Source of the DNA: a virus
Direction: 5' to 3' (one strand)
DNA length: 43,534 nucleotides
Virus record (IMG/VR): IMGVR_UViG_3300002223_000003
Location: 1 to 43,534 of that record
Shown here: positions 33,350 through 40,509 of the stretch, one piece after another
Position numbering within the stretch: position 1 is the stretch's first letter
Layout: every line of letters begins with the position of its first letter
Position numbers and translations under genes: made by a program
The notes under the pieces: generated by a model
Database searches by the model: none
What the model was told of the DNA's origin: nothing
The model's input: the letters and a program-made list of their open reading frames with translations, nothing else

Positions 33350-34981
33350 ATGCTACCAGAAGACAAAAGAAAACAATTAGACGGAATAGTTCAACAAATG
33401 GTTCAGAATAAAGAATCTGATAGTAATATTCGTTTTGTTGTTGATGACTTTAAGAAAAAATATACTCCTATTGAAACCAAAGCTCCCATAAAACAACCTG
33501 GCTATTTTCAAAGAGTCGGACAAGAATATGCGAAAGCTGGCCAGGATATAATTTCTGGTATAAAACAGGGGGCTACTGATATTCAGGGTGGTGGATTACT
33601 TGGTGGAGTTCGTGCTGGACTAAGAACAGTAGGTGGGGTTGCCAAAGCAACTTTTGCCCCAATTACTGAAGCTCCCGGAATTAAACAGGGAATTGAACTA
33701 GCTGGCAAGGGTGTTCAAAAACTTTCCGAAACTGCTCCTATAAAAGCGGCAGGTGAAGCTATATCCCCTTTAACGGAAAAATTGATGGGATTAGCACAAA
33801 AATATCCTGAAACCGCAAAAGATGTTGAGGATATAGTTAATATTGCGATTGTTGGCGGGGGTAAAGCAGTTTCAGAACCTCTTGCTGGAGCGACTGGTAA
33901 AACCCTTATCAAAACAGGCAAAGCTGTTGAGAAAGGCGCGATGGAGAGCCTAGAAACAAAACAAGGAGAATTTATCAGAAAATTGGTTCGCCCTGAACAG
34001 ACAAAGGCAGTTAAAGAGGCGCAAGTGGCTAGAACTACCGAAGTAGGGGTAGGGCCATTGAAAAGAAGTGTCATTGCGCCTACACCACAAGAATTAAGAA
34101 TGGAAGAAGCTGTAAAAGGAGTTAAAGGGATTGCAGAAAAAAACACTTTTCAAAGAAATTATAATTTTGTTAAAAGTGCAAATAGACAGGAAGCTGAAAA
34201 TTTAGTTTCCCAATTAGAACAAGTTGAAACACAAGTAGGAAAAGATAGAGGATTTTTCACTCCCAATGAATTCAATAGTTATATGAATTCAGTTAAAAAA
34301 GAACTTGCCGATAATCCACTTTTGGTAGGAGATGCGGAGAAAACAGCTTCTAAAATACTTGATAAATTTTCTTCACTTGTCAAAGAAGAAGGACATACTC
34401 CGAGAGGTTTGCTCTCGGCAAGAAAGAAACTGGATGCTTGGATGGAATCCCAAAAAGGTCCGAATATCTTTGACCCTAAAACTGAAAGTGCCGTATCTAT
34501 TGCTTTGCGGGGAATAAGACAGGGGGGTAATACTTTCTTGGCATCTAAAGTTCCTGATGTAGCTGTTATAAAATCTTTAGAAAAACAAACTGCCTTATAT
34601 AATACTTTAGATAATTTAGCTCCAAAAGCTGCTAGAGAAGCCGATACAGCCATTGGGCGTGCCTTTCAAAGAGCAGGAGATGCTGTGGGAATAAGAAACG
34701 AAGTTGTAAGAAATATAGCCGCCGCCACTGGTATATTTGGAATTGGTGCAATATCTTTGTTGAATCCTTTCGCTGGAGGTGTTGCCACCGCAACCGCCTT
34801 ATCTTTTCTAATGTATAAAGGAGGAAAATTAATATTAAAACCAGAATTAAGAGTTCAATTTGGCAAACTGCTACAATTAGCAGGAAATAAAATTACACCC
34901 CAAGACAGGAAGATTATAGAAAACGCTATTCAAGGAAAAGAAATAACCGAAGGATTTATTCGCGGAAAGCCAAGTCAATAG
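33350..34981 (+). CDS. Large internal virion protein with membrane segment (543 aa)
   Basis: One base separates it from the previous stop. Ala/Gly/Lys-rich N-terminal half (about 60-190), a charged helical middle, and a hydrophobic C-terminal region (IFGIGAISLLNPFAGGVATA, about 473-492) that could enter a membrane. Together with the gene before it this looks like a DNA-ejection or internal virion protein pair. This is inferred from position and design only. Confidence 0.6.
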   Translation: MLPEDKRKQLDGIVQQMVQNKESDSNIRFVVDDFKKKYTPIETKAPIKQPGYFQRVGQEYAKAGQDIISGIKQGATDIQGGGLLGGVRAGLRTVGGVAKATFAPITEAPGIKQGIELAGKGVQKLSETAPIKAAGEAISPLTEKLMGLAQKYPETAKDVEDIVNIAIVGGGKAVSEPLAGATGKTLIKTGKAVEKGAMESLETKQGEFIRKLVRPEQTKAVKEAQVARTTEVGVGPLKRSVIAPTPQELRMEEAVKGVKGIAEKNTFQRNYNFVKSANRQEAENLVSQLEQVETQVGKDRGFFTPNEFNSYMNSVKKELADNPLLVGDAEKTASKILDKFSSLVKEEGHTPRGLLSARKKLDAWMESQKGPNIFDPKTESAVSIALRGIRQGGNTFLASKVPDVAVIKSLEKQTALYNTLDNLAPKAAREADTAIGRAFQRAGDAVGIRNEVVRNIAAATGIFGIGAISLLNPFAGGVATATALSFLMYKGGKLILKPELRVQFGKLLQLAGNKITPQDRKIIENAIQGKEITEGFIRGKPSQ

Positions 34982-35041
34982 AATGAAAAACAAACCAAAT
35001 GTAAAGTATTATAAATAAATATATCATGAACATATTATACC

Positions 35042-35329
35042 ATGAACCCAAACGAAACACAACCAAATAATCCACAGTCAGCAGACCAATCAGCCGCGGC
35101 ATTATCTTTCGCCACCCAACTTCAAGAGCAGATGATGCCTCAAATGGAACAACTAGAAGAACAGCCTACAGAATCCCCTGTAGAGCCTGAAACTACCCCA
35201 GAACAAGAGGAAACGCCAAAAATGGGGGAAGATACTAACAAGGAAAAAAATGAGTTAAAAAACGAAATTTCAGAAATAAAAACTGATATTCAACTTATCA
35301 AAAAACTACTTTTGAAAGAAAAAGAATAG
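35042..35329 (+). CDS. Acidic low-complexity protein (95 aa)
   Basis: Poorly ordered N-terminus rich in Pro, Gln, Glu and Thr, then a Lys/Glu helix (NELKNEISEIKTDIQLIKKLL) that likely coils. A single base separates it from the next gene. Could be a lysis timing partner, but nothing confirms that. Upstream 60 bases hold only AT-rich sequence. Confidence 0.5.
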   Translation: MNPNETQPNNPQSADQSAAALSFATQLQEQMMPQMEQLEEQPTESPVEPETTPEQEETPKMGEDTNKEKNELKNEISEIKTDIQLIKKLLLKEKE

Positions 35330-35330
35330 T

Positions 35331-35603
35331 ATGGAAAATTACTTGCAACTAGGAGCGGTCGCAGTCATATTTCTTTTCGCTGTAAAAGAGTTTTTCGCCT
35401 ATCTAAAAACCAAAAAGGAAGGAAATGGCAATGGTTTGACTTCCGCCATTTTGGGAGAGTTGCAGAAAATGAATGACAATCATCTTCATAGTTTAGAGAA
35501 GGCAATCAATGATGGAAATGGTAAGATAGTGGAAGCGATAAATAATGGCAATTTAAGACAAATTGAATTATTAGGAGAAATTAAAGGAACATTGTCTAAA
35601 TGA
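35331..35603 (+). CDS. Holin-like protein, one membrane segment (90 aa)
   Basis: N-terminal membrane segment (LQLGAVAVIFLFAVKEFFAYL) and a charged cytoplasmic tail of about 65 residues with repeated NDGNGKIVEAINNGN. It lies just upstream of the amidase, 4-base overlap with its start, so it is probably the holin or a lysis co-factor. Confidence 0.65.
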   Translation: MENYLQLGAVAVIFLFAVKEFFAYLKTKKEGNGNGLTSAILGELQKMNDNHLHSLEKAINDGNGKIVEAINNGNLRQIELLGEIKGTLSK

Positions 35604-36163
35604 ATATAAAAAAACAAATCTGTTCAAACTGGAGCGAACGAGAAGGACACAAACCAGAAATTATTGTGGTGCATATCAGCACAGGAACTTTGGCTTCAAT
35701 GACTTCATGGTTCAATACTCCAAGTTCTTTCGCTTCGGCTCACTATGCAGTGGGCAAAGATGGAACTATTTTACAATATGTGGAAGACGAAAAAAAAGCG
35801 TGGGCAAATGGCAAAGTAAATAATCCCACTTTCAAACTTTACAAACCGAACATAAATCCAAATCTCTACACTTTAAGCATAGAAAACGAAGGAACCGACC
35901 TCGCCAAAGCCCCCCAGACGCAGTTAAATGCTCTAGGTGAGCTTTTAACCCACTTATGCGACAAATGGGTCATTCCAAGAGATAGGGAGCATATTTTGGG
36001 TCATTTTGAGATAGATGAAATGAATCGCATTAATTGTCCCAGTCCTAATCATTCTATTATGGAAAAAATTGTCGCTATGATACAACCCCCATTGCCAATT
36101 TCCACGAAAGATATATTATTAAAAATAATAGAGGAGTTAAAAAAATTAGTAGAAAATTTATGA
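35600..36163 (+). CDS. N-acetylmuramoyl-L-alanine amidase endolysin (187 aa)
   Basis: Amidase_2 domain: IIVVHISTGT with zinc-binding His25, SAHYAVGKDGTILQYVEDEKKAWANG (46-71), SIENEG, then LGHFEIDEMNRINCPSP with His135 and Cys146 as the other zinc ligands. It cleaves the amide between MurNAc and L-Ala in peptidoglycan, releasing phage. A short helix at the end (residues 165-187) may dock it. No signal peptide is present, so export relies on the holins. Confidence 0.9.
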   Translation: MNIKKQICSNWSEREGHKPEIIVVHISTGTLASMTSWFNTPSSFASAHYAVGKDGTILQYVEDEKKAWANGKVNNPTFKLYKPNINPNLYTLSIENEGTDLAKAPQTQLNALGELLTHLCDKWVIPRDREHILGHFEIDEMNRINCPSPNHSIMEKIVAMIQPPLPISTKDILLKIIEELKKLVENL

Positions 36164-36441
36164 GACCATTATATAAATTTACTATGCCCGAAGATTTTGA
36201 CATTACAGACGAGGTCGCGTCTGACAACATTTTATTAAATAATGAAAATAATAAAATGGATTCACAATTAAAAAAGAGAATAAAATCACTTGTTTGGCGG
36301 GCAGTAATGATGGGGTTAGCAACAGTGATTACGGTTGTCGTAGAAGGTTTAACCGGTTTAGGACTCCCGACATGGATTACAGGTGTGTTTGGATTAATTT
36401 TAGGAGAAATTTCTAAATTCTTAAATACCGGAATTAAATAG
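36160..36441 (+). CDS. Holin-like or membrane lysis protein (93 aa)
   Basis: It starts in an ATGA overlap with the endolysin. A polar N-terminus, then one or two membrane segments: WRAVMMGLATVITVVVEGLT and LPTWITGVFGLILGEIS. A shorter start (MDSQLKKRIKSLV, about residue 33) begins right before the first segment. Two-segment holins of this size are common. Second of two lysis membrane proteins flanking the amidase. Confidence 0.65.
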   Translation: MRPLYKFTMPEDFDITDEVASDNILLNNENNKMDSQLKKRIKSLVWRAVMMGLATVITVVVEGLTGLGLPTWITGVFGLILGEISKFLNTGIK

Positions 36442-36464
36442 TTAATACTCTAGCCAAATTCACA

Positions 36465-36493
36465 TTTACAAAATAAGAATTGTGTGCTAGTAT
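36465..36493 (+). promoter_or_regulatory. Sigma-70 promoter of the 36.5-kb small RNA
   Basis: TTTACA (36465-36470), 17-base spacer ending TGC, TAGTAT (36488-36493). Core and start region share GTGCTAGTATAT and TAGGAA with the early promoter at 831-859. Confidence 0.65.
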
Positions 36494-36499
36494 ATTATT

Positions 36500-36573
36500 A
36501 GGAAGTTGCGGAGCCGAGTAATCGGGAAAATCTGTGGCTCACCGGAAAAGACCTCTTAATAGGGGTTTTTTTT
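36500..36573 (+). ncRNA. Probable small noncoding RNA, about 74 nt
   Basis: A promoter precedes it and a terminator ends it, and no start codon with a usable frame exists inside. A GAGCC/GGCTC stem (36511-36515 with 36536-36540) encloses CCGA-GTAA-TCGG (36514-36525), a GNRA-type tetraloop. The two stems share two bases, so they may be alternatives. It could act on other phage or host transcripts. Confidence 0.55.
36546..36573 (+). terminator. Intrinsic terminator of the small RNA
   Basis: The stem ACCTC/GGGGT (36551-36555 with 36562-36566) has a 6-base loop and extends outward with A-T pairs. It runs into eight Ts (36566-36573). Confidence 0.7.
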
Positions 36574-36582
36574 ATTTTCTAA

Positions 36583-36591
36583 TGTTATAAT
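36583..36591 (+). promoter_or_regulatory. Extended -10 promoter of the moron cassette
   Basis: TGTTATAAT: TG one base before TATAAT (36586-36591). No good -35 is needed with this motif. The next genes carry GGAGG ribosome-binding sites. Confidence 0.5.
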
Positions 36592-36618
36592 AAAGTAAAC
36601 AAGTTCCTGGAGGTGCTG

Positions 36619-36693
36619 ATGAAGTTCCCTATCCGTTGGGTAAGGGTCTGGTGGTATCGGAGGCAGTTGCGCAAGTTCCTACGGAGGCGGTGA
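36619..36693 (+). CDS. Leader peptide, Arg/Trp-rich (24 aa)
   Basis: A GGAGG ribosome-binding site lies 5 bases upstream. The sequence MKFPIRWVRVWWYRR is followed by a very basic end (RKFLRRR). The TGA stop overlaps the ATG of the next gene, so translation is coupled. Such cationic Trp/Arg peptides can act at membranes or on RNA, but here it may only couple the next gene. Confidence 0.45.
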   Translation: MKFPIRWVRVWWYRRQLRKFLRRR

Positions 36694-36902
36694 TGAAGGG
36701 ACAAACAACGAACCTTGTGTGCTACATCCACCGCAAAAAGTTTGCGGAAGTGTTGTTGAACACCAATCCCTACTTCCCTGTCGCTTACGACTTCTGTCCG
36801 AACTGCGAAGTTTGGATGGTTCGTAACTTTGAGCGGGATATGTTGGGACTTTCCCTTCTTCCCCGCAACTTCAAAACCAGACTCCGATTAGAAAAGTCCT
36901 GA
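36693..36902 (+). CDS. Moron-like protein with Cys pair (69 aa)
   Basis: The ATG in TGATG overlap with the leader peptide, with GGAGG just before, is preferred over the in-frame TTG at 36636. The protein begins MKGQTTNLVCYIHRKKF and has FCPNCEVW (CxxC) in the middle, with one more Cys near residue 10. Codons end in C or G much more than in flanking genes, suggesting transfer from another source. Function unknown. Confidence 0.55.
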   Translation: MKGQTTNLVCYIHRKKFAEVLLNTNPYFPVAYDFCPNCEVWMVRNFERDMLGLSLLPRNFKTRLRLEKS

Positions 36903-36914
36903 CAGATGTTGGGC

Positions 36915-36940
36915 AGGGGGCGACCAAACACCGCCCCTTT
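36915..36940 (+). terminator. Terminator-like hairpin after the moron gene
   Basis: AGGGGGCG (36915-36922) pairs with CGCCCCTT (36932-36939), including one G-T pair, over a 9-base loop. Only three Ts follow, so efficiency is uncertain. It separates this unit from the convergent minus-strand genes. Confidence 0.45.
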
Positions 36941-36973
36941 ACTAACTCCATTTCTTTAATCATAACAGGGGGG

Positions 36974-37150
36974 TTAAAGAGAAGTTAATGGTTTTCTTAT
37001 AATGCCGAATTTTGAATTTACCCAAGCGTGTCGCCCGCCCGCAGTTATTCTAATTAACTCATATTTGTTAGAAACCTCAATTTTCTTACGGAATAAAGAT
37101 ATAAACCACGATATTATCTTTTTGATTTTTTCTTTCATTATCTTAATCAT
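36974..37150 (-). CDS. Small protein with basic amphipathic N-terminus (58 aa)
   Basis: ATG at 37150, TAA at 36974. MIKIMKEKIKKIISWFISLF may form an amphipathic or membrane-associated helix, and RITAGGRHAWVNSKFGIIRKP follows. It is the last gene of the minus block and meets the plus-strand moron cassette head-on. No family known. Confidence 0.45.
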   Translation of the reverse strand: MIKIMKEKIKKIISWFISLFRKKIEVSNKYELIRITAGGRHAWVNSKFGIIRKPLTSL

Positions 37151-37159
37151 AACATAGGG

Positions 37160-37417
37160 TTAGCGAATAATCTTTTTAATTAAAGTTTTAGGTATCATTG
37201 TTATATCCGAATATAATCCCGAAGATTTTGTTGTTGCTATTACAATAAATTCTTTATTTTCGTAAATTATCCAGCCAGAAGTTTCGCATATTTCTTCCCA
37301 TAATTCTTTGGCTCTTTTAATTGCTGACTCAAGATAAAACCACTCGCTCGGTTCATCTCCATTTCTCAAGCCAGAAGCATCTCTCCATTTTATTATTACG
37401 TGTTTTTCTTCTTTCAT
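37160..37417 (-). CDS. Unknown minus-strand protein (85 aa)
   Basis: It has a beta strand at the start (KHVIIKWRDASG), a helix (YLESAIKRAKELWEEICETSG), then a beta-rich end (WIIYENKEFIVIATT). The alpha/beta pattern could be a small regulator. The region upstream of the start is AATAATATGTT, shared with the next gene upstream. Confidence 0.55.
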   Translation of the reverse strand: MKEEKHVIIKWRDASGLRNGDEPSEWFYLESAIKRAKELWEEICETSGWIIYENKEFIVIATTKSSGLYSDITMIPKTLIKKIIR

Positions 37418-37423
37418 AACATA

Positions 37424-37582
37424 TTATTTATTATTTTTTAATTTTCTATTAAGAAATCTTGTAAACTTTTTTACTAATTCTCTTGCTTCTTCCGACTCAT
37501 TGGGGCATTTTTCAGCAGGATGGTATGGGTGCATACATCTTTCTCCTAAAAACTCTTTTGCTAATTTTGTTATTTCTTTCAT
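37424..37582 (-). CDS. Small minus-strand protein with Cys/His pairs (52 aa)
   Basis: ATG at 37582, TAA at 37424. RCMHPYHPAEKCPNESEEAR carries Cys16, His18, His21 and Cys26, a possible metal site; the rest is helical and basic. It ends 6 bases before the next gene's start. Confidence 0.45.
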   Translation of the reverse strand: MKEITKLAKEFLGERCMHPYHPAEKCPNESEEARELVKKFTRFLNRKLKNNK

Positions 37583-37650
37583 AACATATTATTAACTACT
37601 TTTAATCATCTAATTCTTCTTCTATTTCGTCTAATTTATACTTCATATAA

Positions 37651-37773
37651 TCATTTGTTATCTTTTTTAATCTTTTTAGCTATTAATTTAACAATTTCTA
37701 TAAACTCTTTTGTAGTTATTTCTTTTGTTAGAAATTGTTTGCTCGCTAAGTTAAATAATTCTAGGTAAGTCAT
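37651..37773 (-). CDS. Small helical protein (40 aa)
   Basis: ATG at 37773, TGA at 37651. MTYLELFNLASKQFLTKEIT followed by a Lys-rich helix. A 14-aa ORF (37602-37646) follows it and is too short to call. Low confidence because of size. Confidence 0.35.
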   Translation of the reverse strand: MTYLELFNLASKQFLTKEITTKEFIEIVKLIAKKIKKDNK

Positions 37774-37801
37774 AATCATTTGTTATCTAGTTTATTCTTT
37801 A

Positions 37802-37984
37802 CTATTGTAATTCTTCACTTAGTGGAATTTCTTTTAATCCTTTTATAAAAGTTCGGCAGTGGCGATTTAATCCCAAACTTACTAAACTAGTATTTGTGTT
37901 CTTTAAAATCCAATCCTGTAAAGAAATAACCATATCTACTTCTTTTAATTTTCTTTTAAGTTTTATATATTTTATCTTCTTCAT
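37802..37984 (-). CDS. Small basic protein (60 aa)
   Basis: The start MKKIKYIKLKRKLKEVDMV is very basic; QDWILKNTNTSLVSLGLNRH and a mixed end follow. A helix-turn-helix is possible but not demonstrable. The gene preceding it upstream is a 14-aa ORF (37993-38037), not called. Confidence 0.45.
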   Translation of the reverse strand: MKKIKYIKLKRKLKEVDMVISLQDWILKNTNTSLVSLGLNRHCRTFIKGLKEIPLSEELQ

Positions 37985-38039
37985 TTTATTTATTAACTAC
38001 TTTTAAGTAAAGAAGCTAGGTATTCAGTATTTGTCATAC

Positions 38040-38345
38040 CTATTGGTTTCTTTTGAGTTTAGTTTTCTTTGGGTTTAGTGATTTTGTTAGAAGATAATCG
38101 TAGGGGAATTTTTGTGTTTTATTTTTCTTAATATATTCTCGCTCGGCAAAATTAGGTTTTCCTATGGTTAAAGTTATTTCCGTGTTTCCTTGTTTTATTT
38201 TTCCACCATAGGTTGTTTTAACACCACGAACTATAAAATTCGGCAACACAAACTTTGTTGCCTTTATAATTGTTTTATTTTCTAATAGTGTTTCAAGAAC
38301 TTCCTTAACATTAAAAACATTATAATAATCTTGTTTTGTTTCCAT
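38040..38345 (-). CDS. Unknown minus-strand protein (101 aa)
   Basis: N-terminal helix (YYNVFNVKEVLETLLENKT), then an extended beta section with KATKFVLPNFIVRGVKTTYGG and KQGNTEITLTIGKPNF, then a basic end (KKTKLKRNQ). Possibly a nucleic-acid binding protein. No family known. Confidence 0.55.
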   Translation of the reverse strand: METKQDYYNVFNVKEVLETLLENKTIIKATKFVLPNFIVRGVKTTYGGKIKQGNTEITLTIGKPNFAEREYIKKNKTQKFPYDYLLTKSLNPKKTKLKRNQ

Positions 38346-38386
38346 ACTATTTAAGTTAATTTTTAATTTTAAAAAGTTTTGTTAAT

Positions 38387-38575
38387 TTATTTTATGTCGT
38401 TTATATATAAATTGTTTGTCCTTTTTTCAACGATGCCCTCCTTCACCGTCTTAGAATCTGGTAAAAAATCTACTTGACTGCATTCTTCTTTCGTGCAACC
38501 CCAATAATTCATCTCTTTCTTGCAATTCAAACATTTACCAATATAGATTATATGTTTTTTTATTTTATTAAACAT
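38387..38575 (-). CDS. Small zinc-ribbon protein (62 aa)
   Basis: CLNC (residues 15-18) and CTKEEC (27-32) form a CxxC-x8-CxxxxC zinc site. A polar C-terminus follows. Part of the string of small ORFs that starts at 38830. It overlaps the upstream gene by 16 bases. Confidence 0.5.
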   Translation of the reverse strand: MFNKIKKHIIYIGKCLNCKKEMNYWGCTKEECSQVDFLPDSKTVKEGIVEKRTNNLYINDIK

Positions 38576-38694
38576 CTTTTCCTAAAATATAAATTACATC
38601 TCATACATAATTTGTCTTCTGTCCCAAAATTCCATTTATGTCCAAATAACCAACAAATTATTTTATTTATTTCCATTTTTCCGTTTTCATTCAT
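38560..38694 (-). CDS. DUF1660-like small zinc protein (44 aa)
   Basis: It contains CWLFGHKWNF followed by CMRCN, the short C-x-x-FGHxW...CxRC pattern of small phage proteins like DUF1660. ATG at 38694, TAA at 38560. It overlaps the genes on both sides by 8 and 16 bases, typical of a coupled operon. Confidence 0.5.
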   Translation of the reverse strand: MNENGKMEINKIICWLFGHKWNFGTEDKLCMRCNLYFRKRCLIK

Positions 38695-38830
38695 TGTAAT
38701 ATATTAAAGCCCATACAAAAAAAATAAAAATGATAAAATCGGTAATTAAAATCGGAATTGAAGTCGGTAAGTTTAAGAAAAACCCAATAACTGCTATAAC
38801 AATAAATACTAAAATTATTACCCTAGCCAT
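38687..38830 (-). CDS. Small membrane protein (47 aa), leaderless transcript
   Basis: Two hydrophobic stretches (VIILVFIVIAVIGFFL and IPILITDFIIFIFFVWALI) suggest two membrane spans or a hairpin. It starts at 38830, exactly 7 bases after the -10 box of its promoter, so the ATG would be the first base of the RNA. First gene of the minus-strand small-ORF series. Confidence 0.5.
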   Translation of the reverse strand: MARVIILVFIVIAVIGFFLNLPTSIPILITDFIIFIFFVWALIYYNE

Positions 38831-38836
38831 TAAATA

Positions 38837-38865
38837 AGTATATACCACTGATAATCAATAGTCAA
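38837..38865 (-). promoter_or_regulatory. Leaderless promoter for the gene at 38830
   Basis: Minus strand TTGACT (38865-38860), 17-base spacer, TATACT (38842-38837), then 6 bases to ATG. An exact DnaA-box lies just upstream (38873-38881). Confidence 0.7.
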
Positions 38866-38872
38866 TAGGAAG

Positions 38873-38881
38873 TGTGGATAA
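38873..38881 (-). other. Exact DnaA-box sequence
   Basis: Minus-strand TTATCCACA, 8 bases upstream of the -35 box of the 38830 promoter. Function not shown. Confidence 0.4.
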
Positions 38882-38909
38882 ACTCCATTAACAGGGGAGT
38901 ATGGGGGGG

Positions 38910-39239
38910 TTAAACTTTTCTAAATCCCTTTAAGTGTTTTATTTCGTAGTCCTTTTTCCATTGATTACATTTATTACAAAGCACCTGCCAATTTCTTTTA
39001 TCATACCTTGCACCGCCTTTGCTTCTTGGAATAATATGGTCAATAGTTAGATTTTCTTTTTTATGACATCTTGCACATTCGCCCTTTTCTTTTATAAATC
39101 TTGTTTTATTTCTTGCCCGCTTTCTTTTTTGTCGTTGGTTGTTGTATATTCTTTCTTTTTCGGCAAAGCAAAAAGTTTTATACCGAACTAATCTTTGAAA
39201 GTAATGCAATACCCTAAAATAGTAAAATCGCCATTTCAT
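38910..39239 (-). CDS. HNH endonuclease (109 aa)
   Basis: Basic helical N-terminal half, then a compact HNH: CARCHKKENLTIDHIIPRSKGG (56-77), NWQVLCNKCNQWK. The two CxxC pairs hold a structural zinc and the His-Asn-His set the catalytic metal. The start at 39239 is preceded by an AAAGAGAA stretch. Downstream of another zinc-HNH gene in the same orientation, 6 bases between them. Confidence 0.85.
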   Translation of the reverse strand: MKWRFYYFRVLHYFQRLVRYKTFCFAEKERIYNNQRQKRKRARNKTRFIKEKGECARCHKKENLTIDHIIPRSKGGARYDKRNWQVLCNKCNQWKKDYEIKHLKGFRKV

Positions 39240-39245
39240 TTCTCT

Positions 39246-39638
39246 TTATTCTACCAAACTTCTATGAATTAAACTATGACACTTTCTACAAACCCACACT
39301 ACCTCTAATGGTTTTTCATAATCAAAGTGATGCCCTTCTACTATTTTAATTTGCTCACATTTTTCACACTTATTCGGTTTAATAATTTTACCAGCTAGTA
39401 AGGCAAGTCGCATTTTGACTCTTGCATTTTGTTTATAATAATGTTTCTTCTGTGTCTTTTTAGCACCTCTATTAAATATCTCGTTTCCTTTTTTAGTATG
39501 CCTGTATTTTTTACACCTTTCAGCATTACATTCTTGGCAATGGTAGTATTGCACTCCATACTTATTTTTATTATATTTCAAAACCTCATTACGATTAAAA
39601 AAACCTTTACAAATACTACATCTATATGGAGTTTCCAT
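39246..39638 (-). CDS. Zinc-finger HNH protein (130 aa), leaderless transcript
   Basis: The start at 39638 (METPYRC) is preferred over GTG at 39656, because the promoter -10 box overlaps the GTG region. Contains CSICKGFF, CQECNAERCK and C-terminal CEKCEQIKIVEGHHFDYEKP with CRKCHSLIH, an HNH-like domain. The -10 box ends 6 bases before the ATG, so the message would be leaderless. Confidence 0.75.
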   Translation of the reverse strand: METPYRCSICKGFFNRNEVLKYNKNKYGVQYYHCQECNAERCKKYRHTKKGNEIFNRGAKKTQKKHYYKQNARVKMRLALLAGKIIKPNKCEKCEQIKIVEGHHFDYEKPLEVVWVCRKCHSLIHRSLVE

Positions 39639-39644
39639 AGGTAA

Positions 39645-39673
39645 AGTATGTACCACACTAAAACATAAGTCAA
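39645..39673 (-). promoter_or_regulatory. Leaderless promoter for the gene at 39638
   Basis: Minus strand TTGACT (39673-39668), 17-base spacer, CATACT (39650-39645), then 6 bases to ATG. Same layout as at 38837. Confidence 0.7.
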
Positions 39674-39722
39674 TACCACATTTTCTACCACATCTTCTCT
39701 GTATAGAGGGAGAGGGGGGAAG

Positions 39723-39995
39723 TTATTTAGCTTTTAGCGACCACCACCAAGTTTTGTCAAAATTTTTAGTTTCATCGCAGTATTTATAAAACCAATATAA
39801 GTCAAAATTACTTTTTAAACCACTTTGTGCCATTTTCACAGCATAAAATCTTGCAGGTAATTCTTTAAATCCATTTTTTTTCCTAGAAGTGTTTAATTTA
39901 TCCACGAATTTTTTTACAATATCTGCTCGTTCACTAACAGGTGTATCGGACTTATTTTTTATTTTATAGTTTTCAATGATTTCCTTAATATCCAT
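39723..39995 (-). CDS. Unknown minus-strand protein (90 aa)
   Basis: Charged N-terminal helix, then RFYAVKMAQSGLKSNFDLYW and TWWWSLKAK at the end. The aromatic-rich C-terminus is distinctive. Overlaps the upstream HNH gene by 37 bases. No function assigned. Confidence 0.55.
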   Translation of the reverse strand: MDIKEIIENYKIKNKSDTPVSERADIVKKFVDKLNTSRKKNGFKELPARFYAVKMAQSGLKSNFDLYWFYKYCDETKNFDKTWWWSLKAK

Positions 39996-40315
39996 TTTAT
40001 TGATTGATTAAGTCCTAGATTATTCGCTTGGGCAACTTCGTGAACTTTGTGGTGGCATTTTTCACATAGAGCGACTATATGTCTTTTTCTTTTCTTTAAA
40101 CTCGGTTTGAAAATATCAACATAACTTGTATGGTGCATATTTAGATTTTTATTAGAAGAACAGATTTTGCATTTTTTGTATTCTTCAAATTTTCTTAAAT
40201 AAATTTTTGTGTCCGCCCAAATTTTAGATTTCAAAAACTCCAAATAATTTATTCCTTTTCTTCTTAATCTCTTATTTCTTGCTCCGAATTGATTTTTTAA
40301 TTGATTTACTTTCAT
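39959..40315 (-). CDS. HNH endonuclease (118 aa)
   Basis: Very basic start (KNQFGARNKRLRRKG), then CKICSSNKNLNMHHTSYVDI and CEKCHHKVHE, a CxxC zinc-type HNH. The ATG at 40315 (MKVNQLKN) is chosen; a longer frame begins at 40360 (MGERGSVS) without better support. First true gene downstream of the minus-strand promoter at 40592-40619. Confidence 0.75.
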   Translation of the reverse strand: MKVNQLKNQFGARNKRLRRKGINYLEFLKSKIWADTKIYLRKFEEYKKCKICSSNKNLNMHHTSYVDIFKPSLKKRKRHIVALCEKCHHKVHEVAQANNLGLNQSIKWILRKSLKTIK

Positions 40316-40480
40316 TGTATTATTGTTTTCTTTGGTGGAGACGCTCCCCCTTTCCCCCATAGCTTTTAAGAAAGCAAATGTTGAAAAGAAAAAGCGAATC
40401 CTCCTTGTTTTCTTTGGAGCCAGACGCCGTTAGGACTTACTTTAGACACGCTCTCCTAACTTCCCCCCTCGTGTAAATGC

Positions 40481-40509
40481 AAAAAACCGCCTCTCTTACG
40501 AGAAACGGC
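40481..40509 (-). terminator. Intrinsic terminator on the minus strand
   Basis: A 10-bp stem with G-T pairs (40500-40509 with 40486-40495) and a GTAA loop is followed by six Ts on the minus strand (40486-40481). It would end the transcript from the 40619 promoter or act as an attenuator for the HNH gene downstream. Confidence 0.7.

Noticed and set aside
33715-34146. 143-aa minus-strand ORF
   Set aside because: It lies opposite a long virion gene that has a matching frame and neighbours; its Ser/Leu/Phe-rich content is typical of an antisense shadow.
36956-37154. 12-base repeat TGTTATGATTAA on the minus strand at 36956-36967 and 37143-37154 as a promoter pair
   Set aside because: One copy contains the ATG of the 37150 gene, and no -35 is evident; chance repetition in AT-rich DNA is likely.
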